42,248 nt of DNA, taken from Thermosediminibacterales bacterium (GTDB lineage: Bacteria; Bacillota; Thermosediminibacteria; Koleobacterales; JARRCM01). Under the pieces are notes generated by a model, which saw only the letters and a program-made list of their open reading frames with translations, did not search any database and was not told where the DNA came from. Below, in pieces: positions 1 through 7,503 of the stretch (position 1 is its first letter; every line of letters starts with the position of its first letter). The position numbers and the translations under genes were made by a program. The stretch is taken from the NCBI GenBank assembly GCA_029982205.1, contig JARRCM010000020.1:1-42248 (forward strand). Direction: 5' to 3'.

Positions 1-50
1 TCGGGAATTTGTTCTATAAGTTTCAGCAAAATTTTTCTTGCAGTGTTCAT
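1..50 (-). CDS. 5' end of an unidentified gene, cut by the window edge
   Basis: An open frame starts at an ATG (50-48, reverse strand) and runs off the left edge. The visible protein starts MNTARKILLKLIEQIP. An AGGTGG-type ribosome-binding site lies about 9 bases upstream (57-65), and a TATAAT-like box lies further upstream around 80-100. Only 16 residues are visible, so no function can be assigned. The short amphipathic start would fit a small antitoxin-like protein, but that is a guess. Confidence 0.4.
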   Translation of the reverse strand, partial: MNTARKILLKLIEQIP

Positions 51-163
51 CCACAACACCACCTTTTGATGTTGGATTTGTATATATTATATCATAATTT
101 TGCTATAATAAAAAAGAATGAAACAAGGGAAACCAAGGGGACGGTTCTTGTGGTTATATATGT

Positions 164-697
164 ATGAAGAAAAATAATCTTATCTATGCAAGAACATGCG
201 TATACAATGTTAATTACCACATTGTTTGGTCGACAAAATACAGAAAAGAGGTTCTTGACGACAATATACAAAAAGATTTAAAAGACTTATTCCTTGAAAT
301 TGCTAAAGAAAAAGGATTCACTATAGCAACTATGGAAATAATGCCGGATCATGTCCATATAGCAGAAAACCTCATAACATACAAAGCAGAAGATAAAGGC
401 ATAAAAGTAAAAAAACAAGAAGAAAGTTACACCAGTCAGTGTAGTCCCTATGAAGAAAAAATCTCCGAAAAAACTGCGAAGAGAACAAACCGCAAATACA
501 GAGGGTTATACATTGTCAACAATAAATTATTAAATGCTGATTGTGTAGGAGCATACAACATAATGAAAAAGTATCTGCAGAGGGTGGGGAAACCCGCCAC
601 GGCAGTAGTGGGGTTGGACACTCCGGTTGCGTACCGATGGGACTTTCAACGTGGTTTCATCGGGAGCACGAAACTCGCTAATTCATTGGCGATGTAG
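164..697 (+). pseudogene. TnpA-TnpB deletion fusion (IS200/IS605 transposase remnant)
   Basis: Residues 1 to about 66 match the start of an IS200-type Y1 transposase (TnpA) up to its HUH motif MPDHVHI. At about nucleotide 361 the frame passes straight into the C-terminal part of a TnpB nuclease: a zinc-finger region reduced to EESYTSQCSP, then LLNADCVGAYNIMKK, which carries the RuvC-III aspartate. TnpA's catalytic tyrosine is gone, and so are TnpB's RuvC-I and RuvC-II residues and most zinc-finger cysteines. Neither activity is expected. The fusion is in frame, so a 177-residue protein could still be made. The last 35 or so codons overlap a structured RNA region. The TnpA and TnpB assignments are confident; the deletion junction is inferred. 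Confidence 0.75.
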
Positions 698-702
698 TTC
701 AT
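583..702 (+). ncRNA. Probable omega-RNA scaffold of the TnpB element
   Basis: In IS200/IS605 elements the 3' end of tnpB and the right end encode the TnpB guide RNA. Several hairpins are visible here: GGTGGG-GAAA-CCCGCC (583-598, a perfect stem with a GNRA loop), CCGATG/CATCGG (634-639 with 658-663), an outer CTCC/GGAG pairing (621-624 with 663-666), and a last hairpin before GTAGTTCAT. The guide would be the flanking sequence starting near 703. No full-length TnpB is present in the window to use it. The call rests on position and fold only. Confidence 0.5.
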
Positions 703-704
703 AA

Positions 705-1052
705 CAAGAGGGCTTTGATGTGAAAAGTCCTAGAAAAACAATACAAACAGCTTTTCAAATACAGCTAATTACTGATGGGCATACATGGATTGATGCATTG
801 GAAAAAAGGAATCTAATGGCACATACTTATGATGAAAAAAGAGCAATGGAAGTAGAAAAGCTAATAAGGGAAAAATATTATAAAATCATTAAGGAGCTTT
901 ATTTTAAGCTAGCTCTTCATGCCATGTTAGAGGAAAAGGGGCCGTTACCGTATTTTTTTGATATTGTAGATTATACCCATCTCAGCCATAAGGGACTAAA
1001 GGAACATATTGATAGAGTTGGGAAAGTTATTTATGAAAAAGGAAAGAAATAA
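705..1052 (+). pseudogene. HEPN-MNT deletion fusion (HI0074/HI0073-type remnant)
   Basis: The frame is open from 705, right after the insertion element, and a GTG at 720 could start a 110-residue product. Its first part is the C-terminal portion of an HI0074-type HEPN protein, with the SPRKTIQTAF block and the RNLMAHTY (RX4HXY) motif. After about residue 65 it becomes the tail of an HI0073-type nucleotidyltransferase (LPYFFDIVDY, LKEHIDRVGKVIYE). The HEPN N-terminus, and the whole GS...DxD catalytic region of the nucleotidyltransferase, are missing. Codons just upstream of the GTG (QEGFD) still match the HEPN family, which shows the insertion cut into that gene. No HEPN N-terminus is found on the other side of the element. 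Confidence 0.65.
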
Positions 1053-1332
1053 ACCCAATATGCCGAGAACAGCAAGAAAGGAAAAGTTGTTCTTTGCTGT
1101 ATTGATATTATAAGGTAAGAAACCGTGGAGTTTATACTTTTGATAAAAAAGTCAAACAAATGCTAGGCTAATATTATACTAATAAAAGGCTGTAAAAGAT
1201 ACTTTGGATAAACGCACAAAGAGGATTTTAAAAAAATTTATTAACGACCTCCCTAAAATCTTACCATAAAACGTATTTATTAGTAGACAGCACCAAAAAA
1301 ACATTTTTATAACAATAGGAGGAGGGAGCATT

Positions 1333-2463
1333 ATGAAAAAACTTAGAAAAATTTTTTGTCTAATTACTATTGTAGCCCTGGTTTTAAGTTTTACATCTGG
1401 CGGTTATGCCAAGCAGGGGATCGGCCCGAAGATTAAAAATGCAGTTGCGCATGCGCAAAGCTTAATGACAGAAGAATTAGAAGAAGATGAAGTTGTGGAT
1501 GAAAATGAAGATGTAAAAGAAGATGAAGAAATTGATGAAGATGAGATAGAAGAAGAAAGGATAGAGGAAGATGAAAACATTGAAGAAGAAGATGAAGATA
1601 TAATTGAAGAAGTAGCAGAAGAAGATGAAGATGTTAATGATGAAGATGTTAATAAAGAAAAAGTTATGAACAAAATTCAGGAAAAGCTCATGAAGAAACT
1701 TATAAAAATGCAGCAAAAAGCAAATAAAGAACAGGGAAAAATGCAGGAGAAACTAAATAAATTTCAAGAAAGAATACAGGAACAGACACAAATTGCAAAT
1801 GAGATTCAGGAAAGACTTCAGGAAAGGCTTGAAATACAGCAGGATATATTTGAAGCAATAGACAGCATTATTAATGAAAATATTGAAAAAGAGGATGCAG
1901 AAGAGCTAATAGACATGTTGGAAGATTATGTTAAAGCAAACCACAAGGCAAAGAAGGCTTACAAAGAACTTGGCAAGCTCTACAGGAAGATGGGAGAAAA
2001 AGGTCTAAAGGTTTTCGTGAATGGCAGGATACCTGAATTTGATGTTCCGCCCGTAATCAAGGCCGGGAGGACTCTGGTACCCGTAAGGGCTATAACTGAA
2101 GGCCTGGGAGCCGAAGTGAGTTTTGATCCTGAGACCAGCCAGGTTACTGTTACGAAAGGTGATATAGAAGTGGTTTTAACTTTGGGTGAAACAGTAGCGC
2201 TGGTAAACGGCGAGCCCGTGGAAATAGATACAATACCTGATGTAATAAGTAACAGGACTTTCGTGCCTTTGAGATTTTTAAATGAAATCTTCGGCGCAAA
2301 TGTCGAATATGATGCAGAAACACACATGGTAATTATTGATGAAGACAGTGAAAACCAGGAAGAAGAGGAAGCAGCAGTGACAGCCACAGAAGAAACCTCT
2401 GCGGAAACAACGGAACAAACAATAGAGCAAACAACGGAAAGCAGCCTGACAACTACTGAATAG
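1333..2463 (+). CDS. Secreted acidic coiled-coil protein with copper amine oxidase N-terminal-type stalk domain
   Basis: The protein (376 aa) begins with a clear signal peptide (MKKLRKIFCLITIVALVLSF, ending near YAKQ). Residues 50-110 are almost only Glu and Asp. Residues 110-215 are a long Lys/Glu/Gln-rich helix predicted to coil. Residues 227-340 are a Cu_amine_oxidN1-type domain with the usual RTLVPVRAITEGLGA and RTFVPLRFLNEIFGA repeats; this module is a common extracellular stalk in clostridia, not an enzyme. A Glu/Thr-rich tail ends the protein. A strong AGGAGGAGGG site precedes the ATG and a terminator follows. It is probably a wall-associated protein; the ligand is unknown. Confidence 0.8.
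   Translation: MKKLRKIFCLITIVALVLSFTSGGYAKQGIGPKIKNAVAHAQSLMTEELEEDEVVDENEDVKEDEEIDEDEIEEERIEEDENIEEEDEDIIEEVAEEDEDVNDEDVNKEKVMNKIQEKLMKKLIKMQQKANKEQGKMQEKLNKFQERIQEQTQIANEIQERLQERLEIQQDIFEAIDSIINENIEKEDAEELIDMLEDYVKANHKAKKAYKELGKLYRKMGEKGLKVFVNGRIPEFDVPPVIKAGRTLVPVRAITEGLGAEVSFDPETSQVTVTKGDIEVVLTLGETVALVNGEPVEIDTIPDVISNRTFVPLRFLNEIFGANVEYDAETHMVIIDEDSENQEEEEAAVTATEETSAETTEQTIEQTTESSLTTTE
1475..1660 (+). repeat. GAA/GAT-rich low-complexity tract
   Basis: The coding strand here is nearly all purine, built of imperfect GAAGAT and GAAGAA units that encode an Asp/Glu run. The long reverse-strand open frames over this stretch (Ser- or Phe-rich) are a by-product of this composition. Confidence 0.6.
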
Positions 2464-2496
2464 GTATCTTTGCTGTATGCTAAAATCTATATAAAC

Positions 2497-2528
2497 AGCA
2501 GGGTGATTTTACCCTGCTGATTTTTTTT
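2497..2528 (+). terminator. Intrinsic terminator
   Basis: AGCAGGGT (2497-2504) pairs perfectly with ACCCTGCT (2511-2518) around a 6-base loop, and a run of eight T follows directly. It closes the stalk-domain gene upstream. Confidence 0.9.
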
Positions 2529-2637
2529 GTTTGCTAAGTGTCCAGCAAATTGGTTCCTGTTTATGTAACCTTTTTTCGACAAGGTCATATTATAAAGTAG
2601 AAAAAACAAATCGAAGGAAACGAGTGCTGATGATTTT

Positions 2638-3264
2638 ATGGTCTTTACCTCCTTAAGCGCAAATAAAGGTAACTATATAAGGGTTGGTGTCTCACCGGTC
2701 ATTTACTTTAGTATCCAGGAAAAGTTCGAGATAGCCAGGGTAACCCCCGCTAATCTGCTTGTACCTGTTTGCGCAAGTCCGGATTGTCCGCCTGATAGGA
2801 TTGACTTAATTAAAGTAACGAAGGTTCTAGATAACTGTCAATTTGTTTCCAAGAATATTATATTCTGGGACTTATTCTTACACCCTGTAGTTCCGCCGCC
2901 TGCAGTAATAATCGAGTGCAAGACAAAAAACATAGATATCGCTATAAACAGAATTCCATACGACGAAATAGAAATTGTCCTCTTGCATTACAGTTATGAT
3001 GTAGATATTAAATACATTGACACCGCCGGCAACCAGGGAACTACTCAACTCTTTTCAGGGCCTCGATTCTATGAACTGGAGTTTAAAAAACTTAAATACC
3101 AAACTGATTTTCATATACAAACCCATTTTTCATGCAGGCCAAGGGTGTTTAATGATTTTGGTACATTCCCGGAGGTAATAACCTTCGGGATGAAAAAGCA
3201 AGGAGGTGGAAAAAATGGCTTTCACTTTTACGGCAGTAGCCGATCCAGCGGTAACAGACAATAG
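2638..3264 (+). CDS. Unrecognised protein at the head of the TasA-like/glycosyltransferase cluster
   Basis: I do not recognise this 208-residue protein. It has no signal peptide or membrane segment. Visible features are VCASPDCPPDRIDLIKVTKV (40-60), proline-rich HPVVPPPAVI, and a beta-rich second half (YDEIEIVLLHYSYDVDIKYI) that vaguely recalls SPOCS/DUF3794 spore-associated domains; that link is weak. The ATG at 2638 has a poor ribosome site, because GAAGGA lies 19 bases upstream. The last 50 bases overlap the next gene, and the final 20 residues look like read-through of that gene's start, so the natural end may have shifted. Its position just before the TasA-like gene suggests a shared role. 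Confidence 0.6.
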   Translation: MVFTSLSANKGNYIRVGVSPVIYFSIQEKFEIARVTPANLLVPVCASPDCPPDRIDLIKVTKVLDNCQFVSKNIIFWDLFLHPVVPPPAVIIECKTKNIDIAINRIPYDEIEIVLLHYSYDVDIKYIDTAGNQGTTQLFSGPRFYELEFKKLKYQTDFHIQTHFSCRPRVFNDFGTFPEVITFGMKKQGGGKNGFHFYGSSRSSGNRQ

Positions 3265-3676
3265 CCTTGATAGCGCCAATGTGGATATAACCGTTTCTCC
3301 TACATCAGGCGTAATCTCGGAGTCCAACATGTTGCCGGGCGATTCGACACAAGGAGTTGTAAACGTTTCAAATACCGGTGACGTAGACTGCTACTACTTC
3401 ATTTCTGCCGACTGGAAAGCAGGCGGCACCACCACCGCCAGCAAGGCAGCGCTGTTGGCCAATAAACTTGCTGTCAGTGTCTCCAGTGGTGCAACTTCTC
3501 TGTACACCGGCACCTTAGCAAACCTAATTGACAAACCCGATAGCCCCGGCAGACAGCTTACTTTAGCTACCGGTAACGAAGATGTAACCATTTCTATTAG
3601 CCTGCCTTCTACCGCCGGAAGCATATATCAGAACATCGATGTTGATGTGGACTTCCTGTTTGTAGCAACCCAGTAA
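3215..3676 (+). CDS. TasA/CalY-like beta-sandwich protein without signal peptide
   Basis: The start is set at ATG 3215, which has AAGGAGG 8 bases upstream; a GTG at 3206 overlaps that site. The 153-residue protein resembles the mature part of camelysin/TasA family proteins: VDITVSPTSGVI, then MLPGDSTQGVVNVSNTGDVDCYYFISADW (split motif at about 38-65), a Ser/Thr/Ala-rich middle, and a closing strand DVDVDFLFVATQ. TasA family members form extracellular fibres or are spore-associated and normally carry an N-terminal signal peptide. None is present here and no upstream in-frame start would supply one. The three glycosyltransferases downstream make it a plausible glycosylation target. Family assignment is moderate. 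Confidence 0.65.
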   Translation: MAFTFTAVADPAVTDNSLDSANVDITVSPTSGVISESNMLPGDSTQGVVNVSNTGDVDCYYFISADWKAGGTTTASKAALLANKLAVSVSSGATSLYTGTLANLIDKPDSPGRQLTLATGNEDVTISISLPSTAGSIYQNIDVDVDFLFVATQ

Positions 3677-3679
3677 GAC

Positions 3680-3716
3680 ACAGCCCCCCTACCCTTCTAC
3701 AGAAGGGTAGGGCTGT
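3680..3716 (+). other. Strong hairpin between the TasA-like and glycosyltransferase genes
   Basis: ACAGCC...TACCCTTC (3680-3697) pairs with GAAGGGTA-GGGCTGT (3702-3716). No T run follows (TACATAAAAAAG), and AAGGAGG for the next gene comes soon after. It is therefore a poor terminator, more likely an RNA-stability or partial-attenuation element inside the operon. Confidence 0.6.
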
Positions 3717-3747
3717 TACATAAAAAAGATAAGGAGGATATTTTTAT

Positions 3748-4863
3748 ATGGCAAAAATCAGCATCCTTACAACCAACCATTACAGCCCTGAGGGAAACCG
3801 CATCATATACGGCGGAGCTGAACGCTACGGGGTGGAATTCACAAAAATGCTGGTAGAAATGGGCTTTGATGTGGAATGGTGGCAGATAGGTACCGGATGG
3901 GAAAGTGAAATAATCCCGGGTGTTAAGCTGAGAACCATTCCTGAGTCAGAAGCCCCGCTCAAGACTCTTCCACGCCTTAACCAGGCGTTTTACGAAAAAA
4001 CCGTTGATGCTGATTTGGCGGTTTATTTTGTTACTTTTTTAGCCTATCCGCAGGTTAAAGAAAAAAGCATTTCGATATCCCACGGAATCTTCTGGGATTA
4101 TCCGGGCTTTGACACAGACTTACAAACTGATACAGAACGAAGGGAATGGCTCCGAAGACTTTATATAGCTTTAAACGGCCCCCAAAAGGTGGTATCTGTA
4201 GATACCGCTACCATTCAATGGGCGGTATCTACATGGCCGGGGCTCTTTAATAAGTTCGAGTATATACCCAACTTCGTAGATACCGAAAAGTTTAAGCCGG
4301 GTGATAAAGTTTTAGGAAACAATAAAGTCCGGGTGGCATTTCCTCGCCGGATGACATCGGTGCGGGGTATTAATGAAGCCGCCTATGCCGCCGAGGTTCT
4401 TACAAAAAAATATAAAAACGTTGAGTTTCACTTCATCGGGAGAGCCCATTCCGATGAACTGGAAAAACAGCTCACCCAATGGGCAAATAGAAGCCAAAAC
4501 ATCTACTATTACTGGAAGTCGCCTGAGGATATGCCGCGGGTACTGGTAAATATGGATATTGTACTCATACCATCAAAGTCCACTGAAGGCACTGCGTTAT
4601 CCTGTTTGGAAGCCATGGCTGTGGGGCTTCCGATAATAGCCGGGTATGTAGGCGGCCTATCCGATTTAATCATTAATGGCTACAACGGCCTGCTCATAAA
4701 ACCAACACCTAAAAACCTGGTAAATGCCATTGATTACCTCTTGAAAAACCCTGATCTCCGGCAGAAAATCGGCCGAAATGCCAGGGAAACCGCCCTTGCC
4801 TTTGATATAACCATTTGGAAAAAGAGATGGGCGGAAGTTATAAGTGAGGTGTTGGGAAAATGA
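3748..4863 (+). CDS. Family 4 glycosyltransferase
   Basis: A cytoplasmic GT-B-fold retaining glycosyltransferase of 371 aa, usual length for GT4. The N-terminal acceptor half has the glycine loop YGGAERYG (21-28). The C-terminal donor half has FPRRMTSVRGI and the EX7E motif (E280, E288 in STEGTALSCLEAMAVG), followed by GGLSDLIINGYNGLLIKP, which binds the nucleotide-sugar. The donor and acceptor cannot be read from sequence. It is similar in layout to the GT4 at 5603 (both have a SHG-I/V-WWD/FWDY-type block and the same C-terminal motifs), so the two look like diverged duplicates. The start has AAGGAGG nearby; the end overlaps the next start (ATGA). Confidence 0.9.
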   Translation: MAKISILTTNHYSPEGNRIIYGGAERYGVEFTKMLVEMGFDVEWWQIGTGWESEIIPGVKLRTIPESEAPLKTLPRLNQAFYEKTVDADLAVYFVTFLAYPQVKEKSISISHGIFWDYPGFDTDLQTDTERREWLRRLYIALNGPQKVVSVDTATIQWAVSTWPGLFNKFEYIPNFVDTEKFKPGDKVLGNNKVRVAFPRRMTSVRGINEAAYAAEVLTKKYKNVEFHFIGRAHSDELEKQLTQWANRSQNIYYYWKSPEDMPRVLVNMDIVLIPSKSTEGTALSCLEAMAVGLPIIAGYVGGLSDLIINGYNGLLIKPTPKNLVNAIDYLLKNPDLRQKIGRNARETALAFDITIWKKRWAEVISEVLGK

Positions 4864-5591
4864 GCACAAATGGTAAACACAAACTTACCGCCATGATGTT
4901 GGTACGGAATGAAGCGGAACGCTACTTAAACACATGTCTCAGCCACTTAAACGTTTATACAGATGAAATAATAATCCTTGATGATGCATCCACTGATAAC
5001 ACTTCTGAAGTTTGCCTCACTTATCCCAAGGTTAAGCTTTATCGCAATGAAGAGCCTATGTTTATCGCAAACGAGAGTTTGGCCCGAAAAAAGCTGTGGC
5101 AGCTGGTGGAAAAATCAAACCCCGACTGGATACTGGCAATCGATGCTGATGAGGTGTTTGAAGACCAGATTGAGAGTCAAATCGGGTATATCATGGCCGG
5201 AGATGATTATGATGCGGTAGAGTTTCGGATTTTTGATTTTTGGAAGAGTATGACACATTATAGGGTTGACGGACTCTGGAACCCATGGAACCGGTTCAGT
5301 ACCCTTTTAATCAGATATCAGCCCGGTAAGGTCTACTCATGGCCGGATCTACCCTTACACTGCGGCAGGATTCCGATGGAATATCGTTCCCACCGGATCA
5401 AAAGGTTTCAGTCAAATATCAGGGTCAAACACTTCGGCTGGGCTGATGAAAAGGACCATATCAAAAAATATGCATTTTATAAACAAAAAGACCCGGAAGG
5501 GCGCCTCCAGGCTAAAAACCATTTAGAAAGCGTGTTGGATAAAGAGGTCAAACTGGAGGAGTGGACCGAGTCAAAATCACTGTCTTTTTAG
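4860..5591 (+). CDS. Family 2 glycosyltransferase
   Basis: A 243-residue GT-A-fold enzyme. It starts with MLVRNEAERYL, then ILDDASTDNT (D41, D42, nucleotide binding) and AIDADEVFED with the metal-binding DxD at D95-D97, the usual order for GT2 (Glyco_tranf_2, WaaE-like). It has no membrane segments, so it acts in the cytoplasm on a soluble or peripheral acceptor. The ATG overlaps the TGA of the GT4 gene by 4 bases, which implies translational coupling. The stop overlaps the ribosome-binding site of the next GT4 gene. The sugar is unknown. Confidence 0.88.
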   Translation: MSTNGKHKLTAMMLVRNEAERYLNTCLSHLNVYTDEIIILDDASTDNTSEVCLTYPKVKLYRNEEPMFIANESLARKKLWQLVEKSNPDWILAIDADEVFEDQIESQIGYIMAGDDYDAVEFRIFDFWKSMTHYRVDGLWNPWNRFSTLLIRYQPGKVYSWPDLPLHCGRIPMEYRSHRIKRFQSNIRVKHFGWADEKDHIKKYAFYKQKDPEGRLQAKNHLESVLDKEVKLEEWTESKSLSF

Positions 5592-5602
5592 GAGGTATAA
5601 AA

Positions 5603-6715
5603 ATGAGCCACAATCGGTTATCGATTATAATGCCAAATCTTTTAACCTGGGACGGAAAAAAGCCCGTAACCGGCGGGCTGGAACGGTATGTATGGAACCT
5701 GCTGGCTCTCCTGAAAGAAATGGGCATATCCCCGGACGTCCATCAAAACGGGAGTTTTGACTGGGAGCGGGAGGTTAATGGTATAAATATCCGTGGTTAT
5801 GGTATGGCCCGGATCGCTATAGAAGCGGCTATCCAGGAGATTCACGGCAACACAGACAGGGTGTTTTATGCTTCAATAATTTATCACCCCACCCTATATA
5901 AACCCGATTCGGTGGTTATATCTCATGGAGTATGGTGGGATTCAAGCAACTATGACCCAGTAGCCAATCTTGCCATATGCCGGCAGGCACTGGAGCAAGC
6001 CAAAACCGTTGTAAGCTGTGATTATAACTTCTTAAATGTAATGAGGGCCACCCTCCCGACGCTCTCTCATAAAATCGAGGTTATACCCAATTTTGCAGAC
6101 CTGGAATTGTTTAAACCCAGGCAGGCCCTTAAGGTAAAAGACGGGGGTGACATTACCATCCTTTTTCCCCGCAGGCTGGATATTTGCCGGGGCATCGATC
6201 TGTTCTTAAATGCCGGCATCCGGATTGTAAAAAAACATCCGGGAGTTAAACTCCATCTGGCAGTAGATACCAATCACCCGGAATTCAACAGGGTAGTGAA
6301 TGAATATATCAATTCTACCCAGGAAAAGAATCGCATAATCACAGGAAGCTACAGTTTTGAAGACATGCCAGAGGTCTACGCCACTGCTGACATTGTAGTG
6401 ATTCCGAGCATCTTTAGTGAAGGTACTTCCTTTTCATGTTTAGAAGCCATGGCATCGGGCTGCACTCTGGTGGTCACAAATGTAGGAGGGCTCACCAACC
6501 TTATCATTGACGGCTACAACGGTCTGATCATTAAACCCGATGAAAACGAACTGGTTCATGCCCTTGAGACTTTAATTGCCAATCCCCGTCTCAGGCTAAA
6601 CCTAAGTAGAAATGCCCGATCAGTAGCCGAAAGCTTTTCCCTTAACCTGTGGAAGGAGCGATGGCGTAAGATTATTAGGGAGGTTTATCCTGATCTTGTG
6701 TCACCGGTCTTTTAA
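5603..6715 (+). CDS. Family 4 glycosyltransferase (second copy)
   Basis: The ATG at 5603 is chosen because AGGAGG (5590-5595) sits 7 bases before it; an ATG 14 codons upstream lies inside the GT2 gene and has no ribosome site. The 370-residue protein has the GT4 glycine loop TGGLERYVWN, the donor-domain FPRRLDICRGI, and EX7E (E273, E281 in SEGTSFSCLEAMASG), then GGLTNLIIDGYNGLIIKP. Its architecture parallels the GT4 at 3748. It is the last gene of the tightly packed GT4-GT2-GT4 run. Acceptor and sugar are not predictable. Confidence 0.9.
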   Translation: MSHNRLSIIMPNLLTWDGKKPVTGGLERYVWNLLALLKEMGISPDVHQNGSFDWEREVNGINIRGYGMARIAIEAAIQEIHGNTDRVFYASIIYHPTLYKPDSVVISHGVWWDSSNYDPVANLAICRQALEQAKTVVSCDYNFLNVMRATLPTLSHKIEVIPNFADLELFKPRQALKVKDGGDITILFPRRLDICRGIDLFLNAGIRIVKKHPGVKLHLAVDTNHPEFNRVVNEYINSTQEKNRIITGSYSFEDMPEVYATADIVVIPSIFSEGTSFSCLEAMASGCTLVVTNVGGLTNLIIDGYNGLIIKPDENELVHALETLIANPRLRLNLSRNARSVAESFSLNLWKERWRKIIREVYPDLVSPVF

Positions 6716-6802
6716 ATCTCTTATACACCATTTTTCTCGGCTTTAGTTCCGGTTCCTGTATGTTCTTAACCGGCATAACTTAGATTTTTTCAGGAGTGAT
6801 TT

Positions 6803-7462
6803 ATGATGAAAGCTATTATTTTGGCAGCAGGTATGGGTCTTAGAATTCGATCTAAATTTGTTGATCCAAAGGCCCTTATTAAAATTGGAAAAGAAACAAT
6901 TTTAGACAGACAGTTACGCCTTCTTAAGGAGGTTGGAATTAAAGATGTTTATATAGTTACAGGATATAAAGAATATCTTATCAAACAACAATACCCTCAA
7001 CTAAATTTTATTACAAACCCTTTTTATATGGTTACAAACACTCTGGCATCTCTTATGCTTGCTTTAGTTCATGTAAAAGAAGACACATTTATAATAAACG
7101 GTGATACTGTTTTTTCTGATGACCTTTTACCAAAGATGATTGGAGCCGATAACTACTGCGGGGTGCAAAATATTGACCGAACTTCAGAAGAAGTAACCGT
7201 AACTATTGAAAATAATAAAATAACAAATATAGGCAAATGGGTAATGAATGATATTGAGGCTGTTGGTGTTTACAAACTTAATAAAAGTTTTTTATTAGAC
7301 TTGTACAGGGTTTCTGAAAATACGAAAACCATCTTTATAGACTACTATGAGGATGGTTTTAACAGGATTTTGAGGAGTCATTTGTTTTATCCGGTATTTA
7401 CCTTTGCAGAAGAGATAGATACCTACGATGACTATAAAAGAGCCCAGGAGCGATTTGGATAA
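6803..7462 (+). CDS. Sugar-phosphate/phosphocholine-type nucleotidyltransferase
   Basis: A single-domain nucleotidyltransferase of 219 aa. It has the N-terminal loop ILAAGMGLRI (6-15) with PKAL after it, and FIINGDTVF, which supplies the metal-binding aspartate. The length and lack of a C-terminal hexapeptide domain fit LicC-like cytidylyltransferases or short sugar-1-phosphate nucleotidyltransferases, which activate a small head group or sugar for a surface polymer. AGGAG lies 7 bases before the ATG. Base use is more AT-rich than in the glycosyltransferases before it. It converges with a CDP-glycerol-type polymerase, a possible partner. The substrate is not certain. Confidence 0.8.
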   Translation: MMKAIILAAGMGLRIRSKFVDPKALIKIGKETILDRQLRLLKEVGIKDVYIVTGYKEYLIKQQYPQLNFITNPFYMVTNTLASLMLALVHVKEDTFIINGDTVFSDDLLPKMIGADNYCGVQNIDRTSEEVTVTIENNKITNIGKWVMNDIEAVGVYKLNKSFLLDLYRVSENTKTIFIDYYEDGFNRILRSHLFYPVFTFAEEIDTYDDYKRAQERFG

Positions 7463-7467
7463 ATTTC

Positions 7468-7503
7468 AAAAACCTCTTCCGGTTTTAATAGGAAGGGGTT
7501 TTT
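7468..7503. terminator. Bidirectional terminator
   Basis: AAAAACCTCTTCC (7468-7480) pairs over 13 positions (one G-T wobble) with GGAAGGGGTTTTT (7491-7503). It provides T runs on both strands and separates two convergent genes. The loop holds the stop of the reverse-strand gene. Confidence 0.85.

Larger units (their letters stand above)
131..702 (+). mobile_element. Collapsed IS200/IS605-family element
   Basis: The single frame inside joins TnpA and TnpB sequence. A left-end imperfect hairpin lies at 133-153 (CCAAG/CTTGTGG around GGGGACGGTT), and a right-end hairpin lies at 674-692 followed by GTAGTTCAT. The right boundary is placed near 702 because the HEPN coding frame resumes directly after it (from CAA at 705). 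The left boundary is approximate. The element lacks the TnpA catalytic tyrosine and most of TnpB, so it could only move if a full-length relative acts in trans. Confidence 0.65.

Noticed and set aside
1069-1100. Imperfect hairpin (ACAGCA-AGAA with TTCTTTGCTGT) after the HEPN-MNT remnant
   Set aside because: A bulged stem and no T run (ATTGATATTA follows), so not supported as a terminator. The rest of the 280-base gap to 1333 shows no gene.
1404-1716. Long reverse-strand open frames over the acidic protein
   Set aside because: They arise from the purine-rich GAA/GAT coding tract, giving Ser- or Phe-only products with no start signals.
6735-6775. CCGGTT/AACCGG inverted repeat between the GT4 and nucleotidyltransferase genes
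   Set aside because: A 6-base stem with a 13-base loop and the T run 11 bases away; not convincing as a terminator or operator.
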